From Stenotrophomonas maltophilia (GTDB taxonomy: Bacteria > Pseudomonadota > Gammaproteobacteria > Xanthomonadales > Xanthomonadaceae), in contig DGLB01000002.1 of assembly GCA_002387845.1 (NCBI GenBank), forward strand, positions 47,207-111,206: 64,000 bases of DNA. Direction: 5' to 3'. How positions within the stretch are numbered: position 1 is the stretch's first letter; each line of letters begins with the position of its first letter. Below the pieces are notes generated by a model. The model worked only from the letters and a program-made list of their open reading frames with translations. It was not told the origin of the DNA and made no database searches. The position numbers and the translations under genes were made by a program. Below, one piece after another: positions 35,529-44,902 of the stretch.

Positions 35529-35766
35529 CGGTCAGCACCTCCATGCCCTCGCGTGCCGGCACCATGCAGGCGCGCAGCTGGGCCACGCCGTCGATCCGCA
35601 CCCGGCACTCGAAGCACACGCCCATACCGCACAGCGGTGCGCGCGGCTCCCCACCACGCGAGGTCCGGAATGCCGTGCCGGCCATGGCCACCGCAACGGC
35701 TACGGTCGCGCCCTCGGGCACGGATACGCGTTGCGCATTGACCGAAAGGCTCAGGAGCACACTCAT
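35521..35766 (-). CDS. (2Fe-2S) ferredoxin-like small subunit of the dehydrogenase
   Basis: An 81-residue protein with a ferredoxin-like [2Fe-2S] pattern: CGMGVCFECRV plus a downstream CMV in LRACMVPAREG. Small subunits of this type occur with FAD-dependent opine, sarcosine or D-hydroxyproline dehydrogenases and pass electrons between flavin centres. It overlaps the subunit genes on both sides (four and eight bases), as expected for fixed-ratio complex subunits. Confidence 0.9.
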   Translation of the reverse strand: MSVLLSLSVNAQRVSVPEGATVAVAVAMAGTAFRTSRGGEPRAPLCGMGVCFECRVRIDGVAQLRACMVPAREGMEVLTDG

Positions 35767-36875
35767 GCTGCCCTCCCCGTGATCGCCCGATCCGGCAGGT
35801 ACGGCGCGGGATCGATGGCCGGCGTGCTCCCCAGCAGGCCGTCCACGATCAACCGCGCCGTACCCAGCGCAGTGGTGACACCCAGGCCTTCATGCCCGGC
35901 GGCCACCCACACGTTGCGACGCCCCGGCACCGGTCCCACATAGGGGCGACCGTCCGGCGTGGCCGGGCGCAGCCCGGTCCAGATGCGGATCGCCTGCAGC
36001 TCACGCAGTACCGGCAGGAACGCGAAGGCCTGCGCCAGCATCTGCCGCAGCAGCGGCAGCGACACCTCGCGATCGGACACATTGAACTGCCGCGAGGAGC
36101 CGATCAGGATCTGCCCGGTCGGGCGCGGCTGCACATTGAAGGCCACGCTGGTGTCCGCGTCGCCGTGTGCGGAGTCCGCGTAATCCAGTGCCAGCAACTG
36201 GTGATTCACCAGGCCCGGATAGCGATCGGTGATGACCAGCTGTCCCTTGCGCGGCCGCATCGGCAATTCCGGCAGCAGCTGTGGCAGGTCCACGCCGTTG
36301 GCCACCAGCACCGGGCCAGACAGCGCGGTGCCGTCATCCAGGCGTACTCCGTTCGCGGTCAGCGCGACCACACGGCGACCGGCATACAGATCGCCTTTGC
36401 GCTGACACGCCTGATCCACGAGGTAACGCGCCATGCGCGGCGGGTACACCACCGCTTCGCGGGCGACGCGCATGCCACCGGCGAGACCTGCAACAAGGTT
36501 CGGTTCCAGCTGATACAGCTGCGTGGCATCCACGTATTCAGCGTGTAAGCCTGCCGCTGCCAGCCGTTCGATCTTGGTCGGAACCGCTTCCAGTTCACGC
36601 GCGTTGCGCGCCACCCACAGGGTGCCGCAGCGGCTGAACTCGGCGTCTTCCAGATGCGCGTACTTTTCCCACAATCCCAGCGAGTAAGCGGACAGAGCCA
36701 GCTCCGCCGGGTCGTCATCCATCGCCACCAGGTGCCCCATCGCCGCCGCCGTCGATCCACCACCGATCGGGCCCGGCTCGACGATGGCCACGCGCAGGCC
36801 CTCGGCCGATGCCGCTTCGGCACAGGCCGCGCCGACAATGCCGGCACCGACGATGATGAGGTCGTAGCTGTTCAT
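35763..36875 (-). CDS. D-hydroxyproline dehydrogenase, DAO-type FAD subunit
   Basis: A 370-residue FAD-dependent oxidoreductase of the DAO/glycine oxidase family. The FAD-binding motif [21 protein letters not shown] is near residues 6-26. The C-terminal block [20 protein letters not shown] is typical of amino acid oxidases. It would oxidise cis-4-hydroxy-D-proline to delta1-pyrroline-4-hydroxy-2-carboxylate, feeding electrons to the partner subunits. It overlaps the epimerase and small-subunit genes by four bases each. Confidence 0.9.
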   Translation of the reverse strand: MNSYDLIIVGAGIVGAACAEAASAEGLRVAIVEPGPIGGGSTAAAMGHLVAMDDDPAELALSAYSLGLWEKYAHLEDAEFSRCGTLWVARNARELEAVPTKIERLAAAGLHAEYVDATQLYQLEPNLVAGLAGGMRVAREAVVYPPRMARYLVDQACQRKGDLYAGRRVVALTANGVRLDDGTALSGPVLVANGVDLPQLLPELPMRPRKGQLVITDRYPGLVNHQLLALDYADSAHGDADTSVAFNVQPRPTGQILIGSSRQFNVSDREVSLPLLRQMLAQAFAFLPVLRELQAIRIWTGLRPATPDGRPYVGPVPGRRNVWVAAGHEGLGVTTALGTARLIVDGLLGSTPAIDPAPYLPDRAITGRAA

Positions 36876-37828
36876 GCCTGTGCGGGAGGCTCCGCACCGA
36901 TGCCCCAGGCGAACGGGTCCGCGGGGTCAATCAGCAGCTGCGCACGCGCGGTGATATGCGCGGTGCCGGTAATGCGGGGTGCGATGCCGCGCCCGCTCAC
37001 CCGGTAGCTGCCCTCGAAGGCGCTGCCCAGAATGCCCTGCTGCACCCATCGCGCCCCTTCGGCCAGCTTGCCGTCGGCGGCCAGGCAGGCCAGCTTGGCG
37101 CTGGTGCCGGTGCCGCAGGGCGAGCGATCGTAGGCAAGCCCCGGGCACAACACGAAATTGCGCGCCTGCCCGCTGCCGTCCGGCGCGGGCCCATTCACTT
37201 CAATATGGTCGATCTCGCCTCCGTCCGCGCCGGTGATGCCGGCGGCTTCCAGCGCCTGACGGATCGCTTCGGTATAGGCGGTGAGCTCACGCTGGTTGGC
37301 CAGTTCCAGCGCGCAGGGCGACTGGTCGGTGATGTAGAACCAGTTGCCGCCCCAGGCGATGTCGCCTCGCACGGTGCCATGGCCCGCGACCTCGACCTCA
37401 ACGCCCGCCGCATGCCGGTAGCTTTCCACGTTGTCGACCGAGACGTTGCCGTCCGCGTCCAGCTCGATGCCGACGTTACCCACCGGCGTTTCAATCAGGT
37501 GTTGGCCAGGACCGATCCGGCCCAGTTCCACCAGCGTGCGGACCAGCCCGATGGTGCCGTGGCCGCACATGCCCAGATAGCCCACGTTGTTGAAGAAGAT
37601 CACTCCGGCGACCGCCTTCGGGTCACGGGGCGGCAGCAGGAGCGCGCCAACCATGGTGTCCGAGCCCCGGGGTTCGCAGGCGATGGCGCTGCGCCAATGG
37701 TCGAACTCACGGCGGAAGCGCTCGCGCGACGCGGCAAGGTCACCCTCGCCCAGGCTGGGGAAGCCGGAAATCACGACACGGGTCGGTTCGCCGGCGGTGT
37801 GGGAGTCGATCACGTCGATGGTGTGCAT
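36872..37828 (-). CDS. lhpA: 4-hydroxyproline 2-epimerase
   Basis: A 318-residue proline racemase family enzyme that converts trans-4-hydroxy-L-proline to cis-4-hydroxy-D-proline. Both catalytic cysteines are present: C88 in [10 protein letters not shown] and C238 in [13 protein letters not shown]. The Cys/Cys pair separates it from trans-3-hydroxyproline dehydratases, which have Thr at the second site. The start [15 protein letters not shown] at 37828 is the conserved family N-terminus; a 25-residue upstream extension is rejected. It is the first gene of the minus-strand cluster, divergent from the AraC regulator. Confidence 0.95.
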   Translation of the reverse strand: MHTIDVIDSHTAGEPTRVVISGFPSLGEGDLAASRERFRREFDHWRSAIACEPRGSDTMVGALLLPPRDPKAVAGVIFFNNVGYLGMCGHGTIGLVRTLVELGRIGPGQHLIETPVGNVGIELDADGNVSVDNVESYRHAAGVEVEVAGHGTVRGDIAWGGNWFYITDQSPCALELANQRELTAYTEAIRQALEAAGITGADGGEIDHIEVNGPAPDGSGQARNFVLCPGLAYDRSPCGTGTSAKLACLAADGKLAEGARWVQQGILGSAFEGSYRVSGRGIAPRITGTAHITARAQLLIDPADPFAWGIGAEPPAQA

Positions 37829-37950
37829 GGCATTGATGCTCCCACCCGGCCCGACCGGACGACTAGCGCGGATTGGTGGTGGCAAATGCGGAAATCTGCA
37901 CAATGCCCTGTGCTTGCGGCGGGCCGGGTTTGCGCTAGGATCAGGGGTAC
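37829..37950. promoter_or_regulatory. Divergent promoter region, hydroxyproline cluster / PAS-AraC regulator
   Basis: These 122 bases separate the epimerase gene (minus) from the regulator gene (plus). They must carry the promoter for the whole 24-kb minus-strand cluster and probably the regulator's binding site. I see no clean sigma-70 pair. Confidence 0.5.
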
Positions 37951-38688
37951 GTGCCCTCCAGCAGATCGCCAGTGGATTCGATGGACGTCAACCTTTCCGG
38001 CAAAGAAATGCAGTCGTTGTTCGACGAACTCCCTGAAGTGGTGTTCTTCATCAAGGACCAGGAGGGACGCTACACGCACTGCAACATGACCCTGGTGCGA
38101 CGCCTCGGGCGCAAGCAACGCAGCGACGTAATCGGCAGAACGCCACTCGAGCTTTTCCCGCTGCCGTTAGGCGGCAGCTACACCATCCAGGACCGCCGCG
38201 TGCTGTGTGGCGAGGTGATCGACAACCAGCTGGAAGTGCATCTCTACCCCAACCGCATGCCCGGGTGGTGCCTCACCTTCAAGCGACCGGTGTGCAACAG
38301 TGAAGACGTCTCCGGGGTGATCGGCATCTCCCGCGACCTGGGGCAGCCGGACAACAAGCACTCGGCGTTCGAACGCTTGAACCGGGTGCTGGAGCACATG
38401 CAGAACCACTATGACGAGCAGTTGCGGGTGCAGTCATTGGCGAATCTGGCCGAGCTTTCCGTGGCGCAACTGGAGCGGCATTTCCGGCGCGTGTTCCAGG
38501 TGACGCCGCAGCAGTTGCTGACCAAGCTGCGGATTGAGGCGGCGATGCGGTTGCTGCATGGGGATGAGAGCATCGCCAGCATTGGTCAGCAGTGTGGGTT
38601 TGCGGACCAGAGTGCGTTTGCGCGCCAGTTCAAGGCGACGGTGGGGATGTCCCCCCGGGATTACCGGGGCATCAAAGGGAAGCTGTAA
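37951..38688 (+). CDS. AraC-family regulator with N-terminal PAS domain
   Basis: A 245-residue regulator with an N-terminal PAS domain (about 20-125: [32 protein letters not shown]) and a C-terminal AraC double helix-turn-helix (about 145-243). The latter includes [35 protein letters not shown] and the terminal block MSPRDYRG. It is divergent from the hydroxyproline epimerase gene and is the obvious candidate to activate that operon, sensing hydroxyproline or an intermediate through the PAS domain. The start may be GTG 37951 (AGGGG just upstream) or ATG 37981. Confidence 0.9.
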   Translation: MPSSRSPVDSMDVNLSGKEMQSLFDELPEVVFFIKDQEGRYTHCNMTLVRRLGRKQRSDVIGRTPLELFPLPLGGSYTIQDRRVLCGEVIDNQLEVHLYPNRMPGWCLTFKRPVCNSEDVSGVIGISRDLGQPDNKHSAFERLNRVLEHMQNHYDEQLRVQSLANLAELSVAQLERHFRRVFQVTPQQLLTKLRIEAAMRLLHGDESIASIGQQCGFADQSAFARQFKATVGMSPRDYRGIKGKL

Positions 38689-38829
38689 ATGGCGGCGCGC
38701 CATGCGCGCCCACGAAATCCCTCACCGAGCGTAGAGCCACTCCCTGCAAGGCTGAACTACCCACCCCACCCATGAACCTTTCACCCCCCAACTCCGACTA
38801 CTCCATCAACACATGACAGGAGAGCGCAG

Positions 38830-39390
38830 GTGGAAGACCCGGGCCACACCCCCAACGCCCAGGACACCTTACTGGTCGTCCGCTGCCAGCTGGGCGAACG
38901 CCCTGCCTTCAACGACCTGATCTCCCGCTGGACTCCCGCCCTCCACCGCTACGCACTGAAACTCGCCCAGGACCACGACCTGGCCGACGATCTGGTCCAG
39001 GACGTCTGGCTGAAGGTCCTCCGAGGACTGGGCCGCCTCCGCGAGCCTGATCGTTTCCGCCCCTGGCTGTTCGGCATCGCACACCGCACCTTCGCCGATC
39101 GCCTGCGCATCCGCTACGCACTGCCCGTGGATGCACATGCAGACCTCAACGCCCTGCCCGATCCACACCCAAGCGAGGATCCACTCGCACTGCAGCGGGA
39201 TGTTCACCTAGGCCTGGACTCCCTTCCGGTCATAGAGCGCGAAATCCTGACGCTGTTCTATCTGGAAGACATGCCGCACGCAGACATCGCGACCGCACTC
39301 GCCATCCCGGTAGGAACCGTGAAATCGCGCCTCCACCGCGCCCGCACGCTGCTGCGCCACCACCTCACTGAAATGGAGACCACGTCATGA
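38830..39390 (+). CDS. ECF-type RNA polymerase sigma factor
   Basis: A 186-residue sigma-70 family protein of the ECF group. Region 2 spans about 20-90 (YALKLAQDHDLADDLVQDVWLKVLRG, RPWLFGIAHRTFADRLR). Region 4 spans about 130-180 (LDSLPVIEREILTLFYLEDMPHADIATAL, GTVKSRLHRARTLL). Translation starts at GTG 38830 with GGAGA about 8 bases upstream. It overlaps the following membrane gene by four bases, which suggests the membrane protein controls it. No zinc-finger anti-sigma domain is visible in the partner. Confidence 0.93.
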   Translation: MEDPGHTPNAQDTLLVVRCQLGERPAFNDLISRWTPALHRYALKLAQDHDLADDLVQDVWLKVLRGLGRLREPDRFRPWLFGIAHRTFADRLRIRYALPVDAHADLNALPDPHPSEDPLALQRDVHLGLDSLPVIEREILTLFYLEDMPHADIATALAIPVGTVKSRLHRARTLLRHHLTEMETTS

Positions 39391-39866
39391 CCACTGCGAC
39401 CGACCATGCTGAACTGGAAGCCCGTCTTCGCTTACTCACCCAGCGAACCCTGTCGTCGCCCGCACGCTATTTTCATGTGGCGGTGCTTGTGCTCGCGCTG
39501 ATCATGTGTTCGCTGCTGGGCACTTTGCTGGTCACTGAGACTGGCCTGCCTGATCGCACGCAGCTGGCGTTCTCTGGCTTGCTGGCGCTGGGAACCGGTT
39601 GGGCTCTATACGCAGGATGGGCGCTGATCCTCAGGGACACGCTACTGGTGCATCAGCAGGTGGTCGCCGGGTGGCTGGCAGTGGGCGGAACAGGCGCGTT
39701 CTTTGTTTGTAGTGCGGTTGCCATGTGGGCAACCACGAGCGCCTTGGCGATGGCAGCGCTGGCTTCGGCTGCAACGCTGGTTGGCGGGGCCGCATGGCTG
39801 CTGGCCCGATCAACACGTCGCCTGGCCGAATTGAAAGCACTGCGTCGCACATTGGAGCGGGCGTGA
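39387..39866 (+). CDS. Four-helix membrane protein, possible anti-sigma partner
   Basis: A 159-residue membrane protein with a short cytoplasmic N-terminus (MTTATDHAELEARLRLLTQ) and about four hydrophobic helices, including FHVAVLVLALIMCSLLGTLL, LALGTGWALYAGWALIL and LAVGGTGAFFVCSAVAMW. It is translationally coupled to the ECF sigma gene by a four-base overlap. By position it may be the anti-sigma factor or signal sensor, but it lacks the HxxxCxxC anti-sigma motif; this role is inference. Confidence 0.75.
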   Translation: MTTATDHAELEARLRLLTQRTLSSPARYFHVAVLVLALIMCSLLGTLLVTETGLPDRTQLAFSGLLALGTGWALYAGWALILRDTLLVHQQVVAGWLAVGGTGAFFVCSAVAMWATTSALAMAALASAATLVGGAAWLLARSTRRLAELKALRRTLERA

Positions 39867-39910
39867 ATGTGATGATTGACACTCGCACCGCGTAGCCGCG
39901 ACGATGACGC

Positions 39911-40150
39911 ATGAAATTCCCACCCGATGAAAGGCAGCGCCTGCTTGCATTGAAAGGCGTAGGGCCGACCGTTGTTGCCCGATTGGAACAGCTGGGGTTC
40001 TCGTCGATTCAGGATCTGGGTGCGGCAGATGTCACTGCGATTCTGGAGCAGGCTTCGGCTGCAGTGGGCTCCACGTGCTGGAAAAACAGCCCGCGGGCGA
40101 GAGCGGCGATTGAGGCAGTGGTGGCGCTGGCCCGAAGTGGACCTCGTTAA
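39911..40150 (+). CDS. Helix-hairpin-helix (Cdd1-like) small protein
   Basis: A 79-residue protein with a helix-hairpin-helix: LLALKGVGPTVVARLEQLGFSSIQDL (about 11-36), followed by SAAVGSTCWKNSPRARAAIEAV. The overall pattern resembles the Cdd1/'pathogenicity locus' HhH family, expected to bind DNA non-specifically. It lies 44 bases after the membrane protein gene and is followed by a hairpin with a T-run at 40166-40203. Function in the cell is unknown. Confidence 0.75.
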   Translation: MKFPPDERQRLLALKGVGPTVVARLEQLGFSSIQDLGAADVTAILEQASAAVGSTCWKNSPRARAAIEAVVALARSGPR

Positions 40151-40165
40151 GCGCCATCACTGCTT

Positions 40166-40203
40166 AAAGGGGTCACTCGAATAACCACACCTGACCCCTT
40201 TTT
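40166..40203 (+). terminator. Terminator-like hairpin, shortened copy of the 13367 element
   Basis: Ten-base arms AAAGGGGTCA (40166-40175) and TGACCCCTTT (40192-40201) pair around a 16-base loop, followed by TT. It sits 16 bases after the Cdd1-like gene and can terminate it. The CTCG/ATAAC loop and ACACCTGACCCC arm match the larger hairpin at 13363-13417. Confidence 0.6.
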
Positions 40204-40339
40204 GAAAGTTGGTCGGCGGCCTGGGATTGTGAGGCGCATCCATGCGCCTCACCCTTGGCCTGCAGCCAAGGGCCAGCCATTCGGCTGTCCGGATTCGCTC
40301 CCGGCGAATCCGTCGAACCCGGGCGGGATCGGCACCCTT
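40204..40339. repeat. Non-coding stretch with consecutive inverted repeats
   Basis: No gene here. Several small hairpins follow each other: GTGAGGCGCATC/GATGCGCCTCAC-type arms around 40228-40253, CTTGGC/GCCAAG near 40255-40271, and CGGATTCG/CGAATCCG around 40290-40312. This organisation resembles repetitive extragenic palindromes next to a tRNA gene. Confidence 0.4.
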
Positions 40340-40403
40340 CTCTCTCCGCCAGATACGCAAAACGCCCCCTTTCGGGGGCGCTTTGCGTATCTGGCGGAGA
40401 GAG
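40340..40403. repeat. 64-base near-perfect palindrome covering the tRNA-Ser 3' end
   Basis: Arms 40340-40369 and 40374-40403 pair over 30 positions with a single mismatch around a four-base loop (GAAA on the minus strand). The right arm contains the tRNA 3' acceptor strand, discriminator and CCA; the left arm is an inverted copy of these bases. The inner CGCCCCC/GGGGGCG half can act as the tRNA terminator, but the outer half duplicates tRNA sequence. Confidence 0.8.
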
Positions 40404-40481
40404 TGGGATTCGAACCCACGGAAGGTTTAACCCTTCGCCGGTTTTCAAGACCGGTGCCTTAAACCGCTCGGCCATCTCTCC
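40392..40481 (-). tRNA. tRNA-Ser (anticodon TGA)
   Basis: A 90-nucleotide class II tRNA. The acceptor stem is GGAGAGA/TCTCTCC with encoded CCA. The anticodon stem-loop reads CCGGTCTTGAAAACCGG, giving anticodon TGA (serine UCA codons). A long variable arm (GAAGGGTTAAACCTTC) and T-loop GGGTTCGAATCCC are typical of tRNA-Ser. Several open frames overlapping it are artefacts of this sequence. Confidence 0.97.
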
Positions 40482-40550
40482 AATCGGGTGTGCATTCTCG
40501 CATTTCCAGGGCAACTTTGCGCGCCCCGGTGGCGGAATTGACCAGCAATC

Positions 40551-41543
40551 TCACCCAGCATCCACCGCCAAGGCCCCCAGCGCGCTGGCCTTGATCTTCT
40601 CCTTGGCCCGCTCACATGCCCCACCGCAGTCCAGGCGCGAGGCCTCCAGCTGCGGCGGCAGGTGCTCGGCCAGGAAGTCGATGAACACCCGCACCGCCGG
40701 CAACAGGCCGCGGCGCGAGGCGAACACGGCGTGGCAGATGCCCTGCGGCAGCGACCAGTCCGGCAGCACTACTTCCAGTTCGCCGTTGCGCACGGCTTCG
40801 GCGCAGACGGTTTCCGGCAGCATGGTGATGCCGAACCCGTCCTTGACCATGCTCTGCAGCAGCGGGAAGTCGAAGCCGGCTACGCGCGGCTGCAGGTCGA
40901 CGCGGCGCACCGCGCCTTCCGGGCCGTGCAGCTCCCAGCGCTGACGGGCTTCGTCTTCGCTGATGCTCAGGGTGACGTGGTTGGCCAGCTCATCCGGGTC
41001 CTTCGGGCGGCCGGCACGGTCCAGGTATTTGGGGCTGGCGACTAGCAGTTCCTGCACCTGGCCGAAGCTGCGCATCACCAGGCTGCCGTCGTCGTCCAGG
41101 CGCGAACGCACGCGCAGGGCCACGTCGTAGCCTTCATTGATGATGTCGACGCGGCGGTTGCTGATGTTCAACTGCAGCCGCACCTTGGGGTACTGGGCGA
41201 GGAATTTCGGCAGCAGCTTGGGCAGCTGCATCTGCGCCAGTGACACCGGCACGCTGGCCCGGACCACGCCGCGCGGCTCGGCGCTGAGGCGGTCCACCAC
41301 CTCGCGCGCGGCCTGGGCTTCGGCCAGCATGGTCTGCGCATGGCGGTGCACGCTGGTGCCGACGTCGGTCACCGCAAAACGGCGCGTGGAGCGCTGCAGC
41401 AGGCGAACGCCCAGGTCGGTTTCCAGCTGGCTGATGCGGCGGCTCAGACGGGACTTCGGAATGCCCAGGGCGCGTTCGGCGGCAGCAAAGCCGCCGTGGT
41501 CCACCACCATGGCAAAGTAATAGAGGTCGTTCAGGTCGTGCAT
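40551..41543 (-). CDS. LysR-family transcriptional regulator
   Basis: A 330-residue LysR regulator with an N-terminal winged helix-turn-helix (about 1-60: YYFAMVVDHGGFAAAERALG, KSRLSRRISQLETDLGVRLL) and a LysR substrate-binding domain to about 300. It is divergent from the azoreductase gene and probably controls it. The chosen start MHDLNDLYYF at 41543 gives the usual short LysR N-terminus; ATG 41561 is an alternative. The C-terminus carries a Cys/Lys/Ala-rich extension after the typical LPPQL end. Confidence 0.92.
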   Translation of the reverse strand: MHDLNDLYYFAMVVDHGGFAAAERALGIPKSRLSRRISQLETDLGVRLLQRSTRRFAVTDVGTSVHRHAQTMLAEAQAAREVVDRLSAEPRGVVRASVPVSLAQMQLPKLLPKFLAQYPKVRLQLNISNRRVDIINEGYDVALRVRSRLDDDGSLVMRSFGQVQELLVASPKYLDRAGRPKDPDELANHVTLSISEDEARQRWELHGPEGAVRRVDLQPRVAGFDFPLLQSMVKDGFGITMLPETVCAEAVRNGELEVVLPDWSLPQGICHAVFASRRGLLPAVRVFIDFLAEHLPPQLEASRLDCGGACERAKEKIKASALGALAVDAG

Positions 41544-41667
41544 GACGGCAGTTCCACTCATAGAACAATACGTGGCATTCAACCACCTTTATTCCAGACT
41601 TGCAACAACCTATCGTTCTCTCCGTCGGCGGCACGGCCCGCCTCCCTGAAGAATATAGGTATTTGCC

Positions 41668-42246
41668 ATGAAGCTCCTGCACCTCGACGCCAGCGTCCTT
41701 GGCGACAACTCGGTTTCCCGTCAGCTGTCGGCGGCTGTAGTCGCACGCTTCAATGAGACGGTCGAATCCCTGGATGTGACCTACCGCGACCTCGACGCCG
41801 AGCCGATTCCGCACCTGACCAGCCGTTCGCTGGCCCAGGCCGACGCCGCTGAAGCGACCGAGGCCGAAGTCATCATGCAGCAGTTCCTGGCAGCGGACGT
41901 GATCGTTATCGGCGCGCCGATGTACAACTTCAGCATTCCCTCGACGCTGAAGGCCTGGATCGACCGCGTGGCGGTGGCTGGGCGCACCTTCAAGTACACC
42001 GAGAACGGCCCGGTGGGCCTGGCCGGTGGCAAGCGGGTGATCGTCGCCAGCGCGCGCGGCGGCATCTATACGGATTCGCCGGCTGACTTCCAGGAACCGT
42101 TCCTGCGCCAGGTGTTCGCCTTCATGGGCATCACCGATGTGGAGTTCGTGCGCGCTGAAGGCATCGCGTATTCGCCGAAGCATCGCGAGGATGCGATTGC
42201 CGCTGCGCTGGCGACCTTGCCGGAAGCGGAGTTCGCTGAGGCGTAA
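41668..42246 (+). CDS. azoR: FMN-dependent NADH-azoreductase
   Basis: A 192-residue flavodoxin-fold quinone/azo reductase. The motifs are [21 protein letters not shown] (FMN phosphate loop), [19 protein letters not shown] and SARGGIYTD. AzoR enzymes reduce quinones and azo compounds with NADH via FMN, probably protecting against electrophilic quinones such as plant phenolics. The divergent LysR gene is the likely regulator. A hairpin with T-run follows at 42332-42362. Confidence 0.93.
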   Translation: MKLLHLDASVLGDNSVSRQLSAAVVARFNETVESLDVTYRDLDAEPIPHLTSRSLAQADAAEATEAEVIMQQFLAADVIVIGAPMYNFSIPSTLKAWIDRVAVAGRTFKYTENGPVGLAGGKRVIVASARGGIYTDSPADFQEPFLRQVFAFMGITDVEFVRAEGIAYSPKHREDAIAAALATLPEAEFAEA

Positions 42247-42331
42247 GTCTCCCCACTACGCCGTTTTCTTCGTCGTTGCGGCGTAGCGCGGAACCTCCCG
42301 GTACTCCCCTCCCCCGACCGGGGGTTCCGCC

Positions 42332-42362
42332 TGATGGCCCCTTTTCGGGGCCATCATCTTTT
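42332..42362 (+). terminator. Rho-independent terminator
   Basis: Ten-base arms TGATGGCCCC and GGGGCCATCA enclose a five-base loop (42332-42356), followed by TCTTTT. It lies 86 bases after the azoreductase stop on the plus strand. Confidence 0.7.
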
Positions 42363-42479
42363 CTGGAAGTGTGTGCGGAGACACGCGTGGCGTGTCACTA
42401 CGCCGCCCGAGGGTTTGCGGGGAGAGCAGCGCTATGCCTGATGTGACAGCCTCTGCGACGATGTTCTTCGCACCCCAAA

Positions 42480-43316
42480 TCAGAGCGAGGGAGGTACAAC
42501 CAGGTTGTCTCCAATCTTCCAACGCCAGACCCAGTCCTGCTCCTGTTCGGGGTACATCAAGGAGAAGATATGCGCCTCGATCGAAATCTCGGTGTAATGA
42601 TCGTCATGGAAACCGGTGTATGACTCTGCCGGGATCGTGAATGTCTTTGGGCCACCCTCTATGCCTGAAAGCGAGTAGGTGAGCATGTGCAGAATGGTGC
42701 CATCCTGCCCTGAGCTTGCCCCGATGACAAGGAATCGAAACTCCATTTCATGATAGGACTGGACGTTCGGAATGCGATCGATGGTGGCATGAATGGCATC
42801 AGGGAACCTGGCCGGATCCAATGGCTCACCGAAACCGATCTCATCGTAACGAACAGGCGGTATTTCCAGGAACTTCGTCATGTTGATATCAAGGGCAGGC
42901 CCGGGGGTCCGGTCGCCATTCTCCCGGATGACTTCATAGTGAAGCGATACGGGCTTGCCGATGGCAGCCGTCAGCCATGCGTTGGGCAGCTCAAAGACGA
43001 CGAAGGCCTCGCCGCTGTACACCTTGCTGTCCTGCTCCTTGGCCGTTCCGTCCTTGTGCTCCCAGTACAGCACCACCGTAGCGCCGGCCGGAATATCCGT
43101 GTCGAACGCTCTTACCGATGCATGGAAGGGCATTCCGTACTCCACCACTTCTGCAGGAACCACCACCCCCCATGGCGGCACATCGACGATGTCGCCGAGC
43201 GGGGGGAACAGCTCAACATGTATCTTGGGCGGCAACAGCGCTCCCCCCGCCCTGCGCCTGCCGGCCCTCATGTGCCGCAAGGAAACGCGCGTGCCCTTGA
43301 TTCGCTTCGGTTTCAT
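42480..43316 (-). CDS. Hypothetical protein with Ig-like beta-sandwich features
   Basis: A 278-residue orphan-like protein. The N-terminus is very basic (MKPKRIKGTRVSLRHMRAGRRRAGG) without a signal peptide. The middle (about 45-140) contains PxxVxxG...IPAGATVVLYW...VFELPNAWLTAAIGKPVSLHYEV, a pattern seen in Ig-like repeat modules of pseudomonad surface proteins. The end WRWKIGDNLVVPPSL also fits such proteins. The DNA looks less GC-biased at third positions than its neighbours, hinting at acquisition by transfer. It is isolated between convergent azoR and serS. Function is unknown. Confidence 0.7.
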   Translation of the reverse strand: MKPKRIKGTRVSLRHMRAGRRRAGGALLPPKIHVELFPPLGDIVDVPPWGVVVPAEVVEYGMPFHASVRAFDTDIPAGATVVLYWEHKDGTAKEQDSKVYSGEAFVVFELPNAWLTAAIGKPVSLHYEVIRENGDRTPGPALDINMTKFLEIPPVRYDEIGFGEPLDPARFPDAIHATIDRIPNVQSYHEMEFRFLVIGASSGQDGTILHMLTYSLSGIEGGPKTFTIPAESYTGFHDDHYTEISIEAHIFSLMYPEQEQDWVWRWKIGDNLVVPPSL

Positions 43317-43472
43317 GGCATTACTCCACGATCATGGTCTGGCCTGCCCTGTGGACAGGCCGGAAGTGATGACCGCAGATGTCTTCCCCGACGAGCGCGA
43401 CACTGCCGGAGGCTCGGTTATCCAGACGTGAAGCGGCGGTTGCGCCACTCAACATCCACGTACCGCGCCCAC

Positions 43473-43500
43473 ATACAAAAAACCCGCCTTCCGGCGGGTT
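43473..43500 (-). terminator. serS terminator
   Basis: The hairpin AACCCGCC/GGCGGGTT with a four-base loop (43481-43500) is followed on the minus strand by a T-run. It lies 10 bases past the serS stop. Confidence 0.85.
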
Positions 43501-43509
43501 CTTCGCTAA

Positions 43510-44832
<1,323 letters not shown>

Positions 44833-44902
44833 TTATGCACTTTTCTGCCGCCCGGTTCATATCCGACGTGGCAGAATCGGGGTGTTCACCACGGTAAGGC
44901 CC

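Noticed and set aside
40157..40514. Several small open frames around the tRNA
   Set aside because: They are translations of tRNA-Ser and its flanking palindromes.
42256..42522. 88-residue minus-strand open frame
   Set aside because: It overlaps the azoR terminator and the end of the 42480 gene and shows no domain or ribosome site.
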